From Bradyrhizobium manausense (GTDB lineage: Bacteria; Pseudomonadota; Alphaproteobacteria; Rhizobiales; Xanthobacteraceae), in NCBI RefSeq assembly GCF_001440035.1, contig NZ_LJYG01000086.1:1-42427 (forward strand): DNA of 42,427 nt. The letters are read 5' to 3'. The translations under genes were made by a program, and so were the position numbers. The notes under the pieces were generated by a model that had not been told where the DNA came from, did not search any database, and saw only the letters and a program-made list of their open reading frames with translations. Shown one piece after another: positions 1 through 10,495 of this stretch. How positions within the stretch are numbered: the stretch's first letter is position 1; each line of letters begins with the position of its first letter.

Positions 1-1201
1 TGCCGGTCAGTGGCGATACCTTGCTCCGAATGATTCACTCGGCTCCCTTGCCGGATTTCGTTGCCCCGACCGTTGTCGGCATCGACGATTGGGCTTGGCG
101 TCGTGGCCAGCGATATGGAACGATCATCTGCGATCTGGAGCGCAATTGCGTGCTTGACCTACTTCCCGATCGTAACGCCGACAGTGTTGCGCGCTGGCTG
201 AAGCGCTGGCCCGGAATCAAGGTCGTCGCCCGCGATCGTGCGGGACTTTATGCTGATGGCACACGCTGCGGCGCGCCCGACGCGGTGCAGGTGGCGGACC
301 GCTGGCACCTGCTCAACAGTTTGGGGGACGCCCTGCGCCACGCGGTCGGCCGCCATCGTCACAACGTAGCCGCCGCCGTACAAATCATGGCGTCCGCGCA
401 AAGACCGAAGACCGGCAGTTCCACGGCGCCGCCCGGCCTTGCACAGTTGCGGGCGGATCGAAAGGCTGCGCGACGCGAACGCTGGGATGAAATCTGTCGC
501 CTACGCGAGCAAGGTTGCCCGACATCCAGGATCGCCCACCTGCTCGGTGTCGACAGACGCACTGTACAGCGCTGGCTAGCCGCTGGCGGCGAACCGGAGC
601 ATTCGCGTCCTTACAGACCTTCACATCTTATCGGTCCCTTCGAGGCGTGGCTCGAAGCGCGGTGGGCCTCCGGCTGCCAGGTGGGCCAGCAGCTTTGGCG
701 AGAGCTTCAGCAACAGGGGTATACTGGAAGTCGGGTGACCGTCGCGCGATGGGCCGCGGACAGGCGTGCACGTGCGGACGCGGGAGGAACAGTACAACCA
801 CACCTGACCTGGAAAGCTCCCACGCGTCGTCGCTGTGCTTGGTACTTGAGCCAGGATCCGGATCAGATCGATGCTGAAGCCAGGCTGTTCCTCGGCCATC
901 TGTTTGCGCAAGCTCCGGAACTCGCCACGGCGGCCGATCTAGCGAAGCGGTTTGTGTCCCTTCTCAGTGGTAGCGACATCGCCGAGCTCGATGAATGGAT
1001 CACGCAAGCAGCCAACAGCGAGCTCAAGAGCTTCGCCAACGGCATCGCGCGCGACATCGATGCGGTCCGAGCGGCAATAACTACCTCCTGGACAACCAGT
1101 CCGGTCGAAGGCCAGATCAGCAGGATCAAAGCCATCAAACGACAAATATATGGCCGGGCAAGCTACCCGCTATGCGTCGACGCGTCCTTCTGGCTGCCTG
1201 A
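1..1201 (+). pseudogene. ISL3-type transposase, 5' end outside window, 3' frameshift
   Basis: DDE transposase of the ISL3 family, which cuts and pastes its own insertion sequence. The reading frame is already open at the first bases (PVSGDTLLRMI), so the N-terminal zinc-finger part lies upstream of the window. Visible landmarks are VVGIDDWAWRRGQRYG (first catalytic Asp region), VQVADRWHLLNSLGDALR, and the C-terminal block SPVEGQISRIKAIKRQIYGRA, all typical of the family. Near 1171 the frame breaks: the expected end RRRVLLAA is found one frame over and stops at 1201. The unshifted frame runs on to 1430 but codes nothing recognisable after the break. The long central insertion with a helix-turn-helix-like stretch (GCPTSRIAHLLGVDRRTVQRWL) is normal for this subgroup. 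Family assignment is firm; whether it is still active is doubtful. Confidence 0.85.
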
Positions 1202-1407
1202 GAACAACCCCGCACCCTATCCAACCCCAGTCGCTCAGGCTGCACCAAATATGCGGAAGAACCCAAGAAGGACGCGATATCGCGAGCGCCGGTCGTTTCG
1301 GCGAGGTCGCAGACCCTGGCATGTGCAGAAGCTTCTTGTACGCGAACCGGGAGCTCTCTTGGTCGCAGCCTGGTCCGCGGCGGGAAGGCGAGGAGCTGTA
1401 GCCGCCG

Positions 1408-2015
1408 ATGAACGATCAGGAGAAGTCTGAATCCGCCATAGTAGCTATGAAGTCGCCGAACAATAGAGGTACGGTGGGCGGAGGCGATGGAGCGAAGGGC
1501 GGCACCAAGGCAAACGCGAGACAGCAAAGCACACTCCGGACACGGGGCCGGGATCGTGTGATCCAGGAGCTTGATCGCGTACGGCGAGCCGCAAGGCAGA
1601 GGAAGAAGGAGCGGTTCACCGCGCTTCTCCACCATATCAACACAGACACGCTCCGTATGGCTTTCTATGCGCTCAAGCGCAAAGCAGCCCCCGGCGTGGA
1701 TGGTGTGACATGGCAGGACTTCGAGACAGATCTGGAGCCTCGGCATGCGGATCTGCACCGGCGGGTCCACGGAGGAGCGTACCGTCTCCAGCCGTCCCGT
1801 CGGACGTACATCCCGAAGACTGAGGGCTGGGAGAGAGCGTTGGCGATCGCTGCCTTTGGAGGACAAATCGTCCAGGGTGCGACCGTCATGGTGCTCAACG
1901 CCATCTACGAAGGCGACTTCGTCGGCTTCTCATACGGGTTTCGACCCGGTAGAGGACCACATGATGGGTTGGACGCCCTGGCGGTAGCGATCACCACGCG
2001 GAAGCCGGTCAATTG
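1408..2015 (+). pseudogene. Group II intron reverse transcriptase/maturase, truncated
   Basis: N-terminal third of a group II intron-encoded protein, which splices the intron and reverse-transcribes it at a target site. Seen in order: a basic N-terminal region, FTALLHHINTDTLRMAF, the RT0/RT1 block LKRKAAPGVDGVTW, LHRRVHGGAYRLQPSRRTYIPK, and GFSYGFRPGRGPHDGLDAL (RT2/3 region). The match ends at about 2015 with PVNW, before the catalytic YADD block, and what follows is unrelated. At 1850-1870 the usual ALEDK reads AFGGQ because of two nearby compensating one-base changes; the neighbouring frame still carries PLEDK. The stretch from about 1215 to 1407 resembles the 5' part of the intron RNA that normally precedes such genes. 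No intron 3' domains were recognised, so the element is dead. Confidence 0.8.
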
Positions 2016-2707
2016 GCACTACCAGATTTGGGCGTTTTGCAAGCAGTATCTTCGCCGTAGGATGACGGCAAAGAGCCAACAGCTTCGAAACGCGGAAAAG
2101 AACGCCATGGCGAGCATCAATCTCAGCTCCCAATCCATTGCAGGTGCACCTGCCGGACAGCGAACCATCACCACCCTAAGAGTCATCAAATGGAGAGTGC
2201 TGGCCCCGAGACGTCGAGGATTCCAGATGACACGCGGGATGAAGCCGATGGCGCGGATGGTCGCAGCAACAAGGCGCGCGCTCGCTATGTACGCTCGACC
2301 GGTGCTGCGCAATCTGGTGGCTCTATCGTCTCCATTTCGGATTCACCGGCGACGTGATGTTGGGGCTCGCCACGGTCACGGTTGCCCAGGAGAGATCCCG
2401 CTGCGGAATTTAGAAATCGTGCATCGAGCGCATCCCAGCTCGGTCGCAATGGCGCGCGCAATCGGCTTTGAAGCGAGTTCCGTCCGGGCCAAGAGATCGA
2501 GCTGTTATTAGTGGAACGAGCTTTGGTTCGGGGCGGAGTTGCGGTCGCCTTGTCCAAGGCGGGTGATATGCAATCGTAGCAACCCGGCGTACCGCGTGAT
2601 CGCGATATACCAACCCTCAGCGGCATTTGCGCGCCGAGGACTGGTCATCAGCAAACTTCAGAACGGCATCTAAGAATCTGAAGTCTGGAGCCTCGTTAGT
2701 GAGGTCC
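2016..2707. other. No recognisable gene; junk downstream of broken intron
   Basis: An open frame continues on the plus strand to 2511, but after 2015 its translation is low-complexity and basic and matches no family I know. Nothing on the minus strand is convincing either. It is best read as decayed sequence joined to the truncated intron. Confidence 0.5.
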
Positions 2708-4404
2708 TCAATTGAGCTTGTAAGAGGCCTGAAAGAACGTGCCCCATCGTTCCATGCTGTACTTCGCAAATCCTGGCGGTAACCGATCGCAGCCGGGTTC
2801 GCAGTGCCTGTTTTCGGCCTCCTTATTCGTCCACATGGCCCAATAGCGGCCTCCAACGCCTAGACTAATATTCTTGGTGACAAAGTACGACAAAAGGCCT
2901 TCAATTTGGACTCCGCCGCCACCATTGCCGTATTGTTCAGCAAAGGTGGTGTTGGGGCGCAAGAGAAGATAGTCGCGGCCTTTGAAATCGGTCCAGGGCA
3001 GGTAAGCGATATCAGCATTCAGGCGCCAGCGCTCGGTCAGCATAGTTTCGGCGCTCAGGCCGATTCGAGGCGCATTCCATTGAGTATCCTCCGCGCCGAC
3101 GATTCTAGTCTCGCCCGGCTTCAGACATGGTTCATCCTGAGGCGCGACCTGAATGCAACCAATGGTGTCTGAGCTCTGGCTGTAATAGGCCCAGCCTATA
3201 AATGCACCGACTTTGTAGTTCGCGCTGCGCAGGAAATCGTAACCGGCGTCCGCCGTGTAATATGCGAACCTTTCGTTTGACTGACCTGAAAGAGTATTTT
3301 GGTACGGGTATCCTTTGTGCCGGACCAACCAATCTTCGTCGTTCATCTTCCCTTTGTTGAAGCTTCCGATGCCAATGTGCCCTTCATGAACACTCCCCAG
3401 GGACTGTCGACACGGCCGAATACCTCTCCCGAAAGCCCGTCCAGTCCGTGATAAGTGAGCCGCGATAGGAGTAGGCTGGGGTCTCCGGCATAGCTACTCT
3501 CAAGTGCGCCGTGATCCCACTGGAATCGTCCCCGGCTCAGCCAGAGCCGCGAGCCGCCTTCGAACGACCATCCGGGCGCGTAGGGAATGGGTGGTACGCT
3601 GCCCGCTGATTTCGCATACGGCGCATCGGACCTTGGTGCGGCCCCTAGGTCCATGCCAAAGTGGTAGTTTAAACCAACTCTTCCGATGTGATAGTTGCTG
3701 GACAGGCTGGTTGTGTTCGCCGGCAGGATCGCAGACGGAGATAACTGCACCGTCGAAGCGGTGGCGACACTCGGTCCGGCGAAATGCAGATAGTCGTACT
3801 CGACATTCACCGACCATGCAGGCGTAAGGGCTTGCTCCAGACCGACCCCGATGACGCCACCAACTCGGCCATAGTCGAAATGGATTTTCTCCTGTGGCTG
3901 GCCCTCCGGTTCCACGTTGTTGACGATGTCGCCCCGATTGTTTTGCCAGGCGACGCCTGCCTTGAGATAGGCAAGCGTTTTCCCTAGCGCGCCGAAGGCA
4001 TAGCCGATGCGGCCGGTCCCGGTGGCAAAGAGGTTGGGACCTGCGTTGCAGTTTGCGCTTACAATCAAGTGGGAGGCGGCTAGGCAGGTGTTTGAGCCGT
4101 TGGCGGCAGCTGCGCTGGCATCCAGTTCGAGGCCGAACACCCAACTGTTATTCTGCCAATTGTAGCCGATCTGGCCACCTGCGACGAACGATGGAACATC
4201 GACGACGTCGCCATAGATCGACGGGCCAAAGGGATTGCTAAAGGAGGTTCGGCCGTACCCGCCGCCGCCGTGCCCGCCAATGTAGCCTCCAGACCAGTCC
4301 CACACCGCCGGTGGGAGTACTTGTCGCTCGAGGTCCGCCATAGCTGTACCCGTTGTGACGAGCACCACCGTCGTCGCACCCAAAAAGAGAACTCTTGATC
4401 GCAT
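2708..4404 (-). pseudogene. Outer-membrane beta-barrel protein, split by one frameshift
   Basis: Secreted porin-like protein of the Omp25/beta-barrel type common in Bradyrhizobium. The first part (minus strand from 4404) has a clear signal peptide ending TGTAMA before DLERQ, then WSGGYIGGHGGGGYG, FVAGGQIGYNWQ, WVFGLELDASA and VNVEYDYLHF, the alternating pattern of an eight-strand barrel. It stops at 3343 after GVFMKGTLASEAS. One frame over, the text continues as LGIGSFNKGKMNDEDW and runs to 2708, giving a second barrel half ending GTFFQASYKLN; the terminal aromatic/asparagine end is normal for an outer-membrane protein. A single missing base near 3390 (in a short G run) explains the break, so this is one gene of about 565 codons, either a recent pseudogene or a sequencing error. 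Function beyond envelope structure or uptake cannot be told. Confidence 0.8.
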
Positions 4405-5509
4405 AATGATTGCCCTGCACTTTCCCGAGACGCGGTCCCGCTCGCGGCAAATCGTCGGAGCGACTAGACACGTAATGACGCGCCGGGGCCGCTCCGAAGA
4501 TCACCGCACTGCGATTGGTGATGATGTCCTGAACGAAGCAAGCCGCGTGCCGGACTAATCGTATATTCTGCGCGAGTTTTCTAAGAGTGTGTCGCGTCAA
4601 CTTCCTTACCATGGTTTGAAGGCGGACAATTGAGCGTCGATAGCCCTACATTGCGCAGCAAGCGTAGAAGGCGCGCGCATGTGCGAGTTTATGTTTGTTC
4701 ATTGAAGTGTGCGCGGACCCGTTCCGCTCTTAATGAACAGCGTAATTTAAAGTGCAGTGTTCTTTTGTCCGCGCGAGCTACGGTGATGGCAAGCAGCCGG
4801 TCGTTGCAAGTTCAGCTCGTGTCAGTTTTTGGGAGCGTGAGTGCGCGAGAAAGCTAGGAGTCGCGCCCGGACCGCTTTAGCGGCGCCCGTCGTCTTGCGG
4901 CTTTCGTCGCCTTCGTTGCGTCCTTGATCGCGCAGAGATAGTTGACCGGAACGAGGGCAAGATCAGATGGAGCTCGGGCCGAACTCGATCACTCTTTAGT
5001 GGCTGATCTCATTGCCCAAACGGGTCTCAGGGGCGCGACTGGATGGGAAAGGATTTTCTCTGCACTGCGCGCGAAAGTAGATCTAGGGGCAAAGAGCGAG
5101 CCACAAGCGATCGTCATCAAATGCGTTTGTGAACAGCACATCTGCGACTCTGACGTCAAGCGGCACAATCAGCCTATGCTAACATACTATCAGTCTCAGT
5201 TTCTGCAGCCATCTCAGCTGCGATCGAGAATTGATCGAGCATCATCAGATTCTGAAGTAAGTGCGAGATCGGGCACACCCGCGGAGATCTTGCCTAGGTT
5301 AGGCTCTGCAGATGTTGTGAACTCCACGTCGTGGTTATATGTCATGGAAAGCACGTTCCGGGCCGTGGGCCACCGCACTCTGCACGCCAGGGATGTCGAA
5401 CGAGGCTGCGCCCGCAACAATTTTCAAGCTCAAGGAGGCAGTCGCAAAGAAGGGCGGGTCGGTCCATGGCCGTAATTAGTTGCCGAAACGCTTCCCGTAA
5501 ACTTCGCCG

Positions 5510-5723
5510 AAGAGATCAAGTCGTCAGACCGCGAACTACGCGCACCATTAGCTTCGTACGTGTAGCACACGTCGAATAGAGCTGCCAGCTTGAGCGTAGC
5601 ACGCGGATCTTCGACGATGCCGGTGCAATCCACGGCGGCGCCGACTTGTATGTCGAGAGGAATAGCATTGACTGTAGCATCAGTATTGGTGGACTCATTG
5701 GCGGCCAAGAGTCCAGCTTGCAC
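5510..5723 (-). pseudogene. Unassigned coding remnant
   Basis: The minus-strand translation from about 5723 (LLAANESTNTDATVNAIPLD, then IQVGAAVDCTGIVEDPRATL and KLAALFDVCYTYEANGAR) has the composition of a real protein and not of a shadow frame. It is open to 5430, but the last part is basic and proline-rich and probably not original. There is no clear start signal. I do not recognise the family. Confidence 0.3.
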
Positions 5724-5732
5724 GGTTAGAGT

Positions 5733-5862
5733 TCAAGCTTCAACAGGGTTAGATAGTGGAGCTAGATACTGATCGAAAAGCTTCTCAGCGACGTCGCGAT
5801 GGACATTGGCCGCGATCTGCGGATGTGACCGGTCACCTATCCCATTGGCCGTGGCTGGCAGA
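5733..5862 (-). pseudogene. C-terminal fragment, possibly of an SGNH/GDSL hydrolase
   Basis: A short minus-strand frame ends with a stop at 5733-5735. Its text GIGDRSHPQIAANVHRDVAE followed by KLFDQYLAPL resembles the block V region of SGNH hydrolases, where DxxH carries the catalytic Asp and His followed by a helix. The upstream part of such a gene is missing. The identification rests on this one motif and is tentative. Confidence 0.3.
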
Positions 5863-6181
5863 ATTGAATGCGGTTGTCACAGGGCCATTGCTACCAAGTT
5901 CATCTTCTTACGCCATGGCCGCTTGAGACAATCTTTGCTCCTCCAAGGTTTTACTGTTTGTCAACGCGACCAAAAGCAACGAACCGGACGGTGTGAAGGC
6001 ATTGCGAGCTGGGCTTGCAGCCACCAAACAGACGTAGTCCAAGCCGACTTGAACAACCTGAGGTCAAAAGAAAGCCAATCCTCATTCTGGAGCCGCGCAA
6101 TTGCCAAGCGCCAATGAGAATCAGGATTTTCTAGATTACGGGGAAGCGTACGGAATGCGAACCGGTGGTAGGCTCCCATGC

Positions 6182-8347
6182 TCAATAGACCGCCTCACTC
6201 AGCCGAAACGCATTTTCGACCATCCGCTGGCCCACCTCGTCACCCAGCGACATCAAAGATTCCGGGTGGAACTGAACGCCACCGACCGGCAAACTCTTGT
6301 GCTCGACTGCCATGGGCATGCCATCTTCTGTACTGGCCGTGACCGTAAGTGCCTCGGGCATGCTATCGCCTTCGAGGTAAAGAGAATGATAGCGGCCAAT
6401 TACGATCTCGCTGGGCATGCTTTGCATCAACCGGCCGCCCCGCACCCGAATACGGGAGGGCCGGCCATGTGCGGGCTGTGGAAGTTGGCGGAGCTGGCCG
6501 CCGAAGTACTCACCGATCGCCTGTACACCGAGGCAGACGCCGAACACCGGAAACTTCTTCTCCAGCGCCAGCTCAATGATCTTTTTGATTCCGAAATTCT
6601 CAGGTCTGCCCGGTCCGGGCGACAGCACCAGCAAATCCCACGTCTTCTGCTTCAGCATGTCGAGCGCATGCACATAGCGGACCACGGTGACGCTGGCGCC
6701 GACCTGACGGAAGTAGTCGGCGAGCATGTGCACGAAACTGTCGTCGTGATCGATCAGCAGCACCTGCTTGCCCGACCCGATTCCATTGGGCGTAAAGGTC
6801 GACAGCGGCTTCGGCGGATCGCCACGCAGTGCCTGGAACAGCGCCGCCGCCTTCACCTGGCACTCGCGGTCTTCCGCGGCGGGATCGGAGTCGAACAGGC
6901 AGGTGGCGCCGACGCGCACCTCGGCGAGGCCATCCTTCATGCGGATCGTGCGGATGGTCAGGCCAGTGTTGATGCTGCCGTCGAAATTCACCGCGCCGAT
7001 AGCGCCCGCATACCAGCGGCGCGTCGAGCGCTCGTGATCCTCGACGAACTGCATCGCCCAGAGCTTTGGCGCGCCGGTGACGGTGACGGCCCAGGCATGG
7101 GTAAGAAGCGCGTCGAGCGCGTCGAAGCCGGGGCGCAACATGCCTTCGACGTGGTCCACGGTATGGAAGAGTTTTGAATAGGTCTCGATCTGCCGCCGTG
7201 CCAGCACCTTGATCGTGCCGGGCACGCAGACGCGCGCCTTGTCGTTGCGGTCAACGTCGGTGCACATGTTGAGCTCGAACTCGTCCTTCTCGGAATTCAG
7301 GAGCTGGCGGATCTGCTCGGCGTCACCGATCGCATCGGTACCGCGCGCGATCGTGCCTGATATCGGGCAGGTCTCGACACGGCGTCCGTCGGAGCGCACG
7401 AACATTTCCGGCGAGGCCGAGACCAGGAATTCGCCCTCGCCGAGATTCATCAGCGCGCCATAGGGCGACGGGTTGATGACGCAGAGGCGCTGAAACACCT
7501 CGGCCGGCGAGCGCTCGCAGGGCTCGGCGAAGAGCTGGCCCGGCACCGCTTCGAAAAGATCGCCGCGGGCGAAGGCCGCGCGCGCGGTCTCGACGGTCGC
7601 CTGATATTCGCCGGGCGCGTGATCGGCAAAGCCCTGGCGATCCGTCTTCACATACGCGCTCTCGGCCGTCTCGCGCGGCAGGCCTTCGGTCGATTTGCCC
7701 TTCCAGGCGAAATCGTAGGAAAGCACCACGCCGCGGCCAGTGGCGCGGTCATAGGCGAGCAGGCGATCCGGCACATAGAGCACGATGTCGCGCTGGTCCT
7801 GCTCGCGCGGGCGCTTCTGGACGAGATCCTCGATCTGGAAGACGAGGTCGTAGGCGAAGGCCCCGAACAGGCCGAGCAGCCTGTCGTCATTGGCGGAAAA
7901 GGCGGCGACGATGTCGCGCACCAGCGACATCACGCTGGCGCGCCGGGTGCGCTGCTCTTCCTCGACTGGCGCATCGCCCCGGATGATGTGGCCGGCAAGC
8001 CGCGAGGTCGTCCTCTCGGAGATCACCACGCAAGGCTCGCGCAGGACGTCGGCGAGGAAGGCGATCAGCACCTGCCCGCGCTGGTTCAGCGCTTCCAGCC
8101 TGAAATTGATGCCAACGGTTTCGAGCTTGAGCGGCGGATCAGAGAAGCCGAGGTCAAAGCTCTCGTAGCGGCCGGGCACGGTCATGCCCGACGACAGCAC
8201 CACGCCAGGGCGGCGGTCCAAGAGCTCCGTCAGCTCATCCAGCCGGTCCGCCGGGCCGCAGTAATGCTGTGCATTGCGTGTAATGAACAACCCGCGATGG
8301 GTGCTAAATTCACTGCGCTCCGGCACGGAGAAGACTGTCCTGTTCAT
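6182..8347 (-). CDS. trpE(G): Anthranilate synthase, fused components I and II
   Basis: Converts chorismate and glutamine to anthranilate, the first committed step of tryptophan synthesis, in the cytoplasm. The 721-residue protein has the rhizobial fused arrangement. Residues 1-510 are the chorismate-binding TrpE part (FGAFAYDLVFQIEDLV; PSPYGALMNLGEGEFLVSASPEMFVR; ETCPISGTIARGTDA; DRNDKARVC; YAGAIGAVNFDGSINTGLTIRT). Residues from about 525 are the TrpG glutaminase: LLIDHDDSFVHMLADYFRQV, LSPGPGRPENFGI, FGVCLGVQAIGEYFGG with the nucleophilic Cys, and VQFHPESLMS with the His/Glu of the triad. The ATG at 8347 was chosen because GGAGG lies five bases upstream; a TTG 15 bases earlier is in frame but has no such signal. 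The gene looks intact, unlike most of its neighbourhood, and stands alone with no other trp gene in the window. It could be the only copy or a second, symbiosis-linked copy. Confidence 0.93.
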   Translation of the reverse strand: MNRTVFSVPERSEFSTHRGLFITRNAQHYCGPADRLDELTELLDRRPGVVLSSGMTVPGRYESFDLGFSDPPLKLETVGINFRLEALNQRGQVLIAFLADVLREPCVVISERTTSRLAGHIIRGDAPVEEEQRTRRASVMSLVRDIVAAFSANDDRLLGLFGAFAYDLVFQIEDLVQKRPREQDQRDIVLYVPDRLLAYDRATGRGVVLSYDFAWKGKSTEGLPRETAESAYVKTDRQGFADHAPGEYQATVETARAAFARGDLFEAVPGQLFAEPCERSPAEVFQRLCVINPSPYGALMNLGEGEFLVSASPEMFVRSDGRRVETCPISGTIARGTDAIGDAEQIRQLLNSEKDEFELNMCTDVDRNDKARVCVPGTIKVLARRQIETYSKLFHTVDHVEGMLRPGFDALDALLTHAWAVTVTGAPKLWAMQFVEDHERSTRRWYAGAIGAVNFDGSINTGLTIRTIRMKDGLAEVRVGATCLFDSDPAAEDRECQVKAAALFQALRGDPPKPLSTFTPNGIGSGKQVLLIDHDDSFVHMLADYFRQVGASVTVVRYVHALDMLKQKTWDLLVLSPGPGRPENFGIKKIIELALEKKFPVFGVCLGVQAIGEYFGGQLRQLPQPAHGRPSRIRVRGGRLMQSMPSEIVIGRYHSLYLEGDSMPEALTVTASTEDGMPMAVEHKSLPVGGVQFHPESLMSLGDEVGQRMVENAFRLSEAVY

Positions 8348-8368
8348 GAGATCCTCCACCAAAATTGT

Positions 8369-8494
8369 TCAAGAAATGCCGCACGAGAGGTGAACGGGCC
8401 CCCGCACCTGGTACGCGCCTCTCTCTCTCTGTGAATCCGCCTTCTCGCGCTCCATCCAGAGCGTCCATTTGGATCTTCGTTTCCGATTGTGCAG
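8369..8494 (-). promoter_or_regulatory. Possible degenerate trp leader upstream of trpE(G)
   Basis: Rhizobial trpE(G) genes are often preceded by a short Trp-containing leader peptide and attenuator. Here the minus strand 100-150 bases upstream reads HNRKRRSKWTLWMEREKAD in one open frame with two Trp codons two residues apart (8467-8465 and 8458-8456). The codon in the start position is CTG (8494-8492), and the frame continues past the point where a stop would be expected, to 8369. A hairpin AGGTG/CACCT with an inner CGGG/CCCG stem lies at 8388-8409, but no U-run follows. Either the attenuator has decayed or this is chance. Confidence 0.3.
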
Positions 8495-9203
8495 CCCCCA
8501 CGTGATGCGCCATCCAAGTTCCGATCGAGCGTCGCAATCTGCTGGGTGGGTTATCGATTGGGAGGAGAAAGCTAAATGCTATGAACAACGCGAGTAACTG
8601 TTAACGCAGATCTGGATGCTGATGATCCTACAAACTGACGTCGCGTCACCTTCAAGCTATTAATCAGTCGTAATGATGTTCCACAAACGGAGGGGGCCCG
8701 ATGCCAAGGTTGTCGAGGGGCTCTTCGAGCTCGACTTAGTTCTCGATCACGCCGTCGTACTTCTCCTCAACCGCAATCAGTTAGGTAATATCCGCGCGGG
8801 GCGGCCTGACTGCTCGTGTTCTTGGTGATCTCAACGGCTGGCGTGGGCGCAAGATCCATTTTGCATATAACATAGCGCATTGGCGAAGACTCGCTGCGGG
8901 CTGGGTCGAAGGGCGACCCGCCGCCAAAGGAAAGTTTTCTGGCCCCATCCAGCCCGACCGAGTCCCTTTCTGTAAACACCTTGCCCCAGTCTTCAAATCT
9001 CGGGCTTAAAGCGAGCAACCGCTGCCAGAGCTACGACCGCAGTGTCTCCGTTCGGACTTGGTTGTGTGCAAACGGGTAGGTCGGCAAGCGGCGGTGGTCG
9101 CCGGTCATTGCAGGGGGCTGATCTTCTCGTGTCGGGTCGTTCAATGTCCGGCCAAAGTGGGTGGCGCGACGCAGTATTTCGCTTTTGGACGCACTTTCCG
9201 CCC
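8495..9203. other. No recognisable gene
   Basis: Between the trpE(G) leader region and the transposase remnant no frame shows a family motif. A minus-strand frame at 8767-9018 is open for 83 codons (FEDWGKVFTERDSVGLDGAR) and may be a fragment of a former gene, but I cannot place it. Confidence 0.4.
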
Positions 9204-9985
9204 TTCAGATGTCGCGGATGGCTGCAATCAGGCTCGGTTTGCCGACGATGTTCATCACCCGCGTCATCATCAGGCAGGTAGGCGAGATCCTGCTTGCCGA
9301 ACCGGCCCTCCGCCTTGGCCGTTCGACGTTATGGGCTTGGGCAAGGTGACTGCAACGCCAGCCTCTCGCAGGCTAATATCTCCCCTCCGTCGAAGTAGCC
9401 GCCGGGCGACCGCCTCGAGTTTGTCCACTTCGAGCACCTCTTTGGCTTGCTTCGACATCATCAGAGCAAGCTGCCCACGGTCGTTGCCGACGTTTATGAC
9501 CTCTTGCGTAACAATCGGATGGTGTTCGGTGTCGCCCGCGGCCTGGACATTGTAGCCGAGGATACCCGATCCGCGTCCGCTGGTGGCCACCCAACGGGCG
9601 TCCGGATCGGTGAGCGATATCTGTTGATCGGGCGTGTTGGCATCTGCATCAAGCACTTCCAGGCGGCTCATCTCCTTCAGCCGAGTAATCTTTTCCTTGA
9701 TCATCGTCCTGATGCTGATCGCGTCTGATGGCTCCTGCTGATCGGCGCTATCGAGTTGACGCAAATATCGACCGACGCTTTCCTCGACCTGCGCCGCCCG
9801 CCCCTCGCCACCTTGGCTTGCGTGAAGTTACGGTCGCGGTTGTTCACCGCCTTGAACTTGCTGACGTCAATCGAGAGTTGGAGTCTGCAACAGGCCCATT
9901 TGCCGGCATAGTGCAACGAACTTCGTACAAACATTCCGGATCGCCGCATCTTTTTCGGAAATCGGCGATCGTCCTATGACGGGGA
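9204..9985 (-). pseudogene. IS1182-type transposase remnant, frameshifted and internally deleted
   Basis: Minus-strand pieces of one DDE transposase appear in order across several frames: IADFRK and CTKFVALCRQMGLL (9985-9900), DVSKFKAVNNRDRNFTQAK (about 9870-9820), YLRQLDSADQQEPSDA, then QISLTDPDARWVATSGRG and GYNVQAAGDTEHH (9650-9530), KEVLEVDKLEAVA, and VAVTLPKPITSN (near 9340). GKQDLAYLPDDD then joins almost directly to RVMNIVGKPSLIAAIRDI, the C-terminal end, with a stop at 9204. Roughly the last third of the catalytic domain is therefore deleted near 9255. Several one-base indels separate the pieces. No terminal repeats were found. Confidence 0.75.
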
Positions 9986-10495
9986 GTCTGGCCGCAGACC
10001 AGCCACATTACTACAGCTTTGCAAGGCTCTGAGCGGGAGCCTTTCCGCGTCCACTTGGCGTCACTCCTTCAGACCCAGCTTCAATTCTCGATGCAATCCC
10101 TTAGGACCTGCTTGACGTGTGCCGGCGGCTTGTGAAGCGAAAGAAGCTGTGGAAGAATTAAGTGTTCGGAGGCATTTTCGGCTGAATGGCTCGCAAAACC
10201 GCTAGATAGATGGGCCTAGAGTAATCTGGCAACCGACATCACCCCTGATACCCCGTGCCAAGCGCGATGTTGAAACATGTCAGCAGGGGCGCTTTCCTTC
10301 CAAGTGCCGAAGCAAGGCAACAACCATCTTGAGATTCTACACTTGCGCTGATCGGACTCTTGCGGTTGAGCATCAGACCAAGCTCTGAGGCCTGGCGGTA
10401 GTCATCTTCCTTAGAGCTGACCAAGGCCTCGGGTGATTATCATCAGTACGGCTTTCTGGCAGGTTCGAACCAACTTGGCTAATTCCTCAGTCGAG
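9986..10495. other. No recognisable gene downstream of nodQ
   Basis: A 61-codon minus-strand frame with a TTG start (10239-10424) is the only notable open stretch; it has no family motif. No clear terminator for the nodPQ transcript was found here. Confidence 0.4.

Larger units (their letters stand above)
4405..6181. other. 1.8-kb region without an intact gene
   Basis: Codon structure is poor throughout. Two minus-strand pieces look like former coding sequence and are listed separately (5733-5862 and 5510-5723). A short plus-strand frame ending at 5475 and a 60-100-codon frame at 5806-6117 show no family motif and no convincing ribosome binding site. I see no RNA gene or clear terminator. 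Confidence 0.45.

Noticed and set aside
3500..4144. 214-codon minus-strand frame inside the outer-membrane gene
   Set aside because: Out-of-phase shadow of the barrel protein; arginine-rich and without motifs.
5765..5795. Possible tts box (type III secretion regulator site) with AGCTTTTCGA on the minus strand
   Set aside because: Only half of the consensus is present; the second half and the downstream C-TAG spacing fail, and the bases lie within a coding remnant.
6101..7177. Long plus-strand frame (358 codons) opposite trpE(G), and another at 7619-8434
   Set aside because: Antisense shadows of trpE(G); no motifs or ribosome binding sites.
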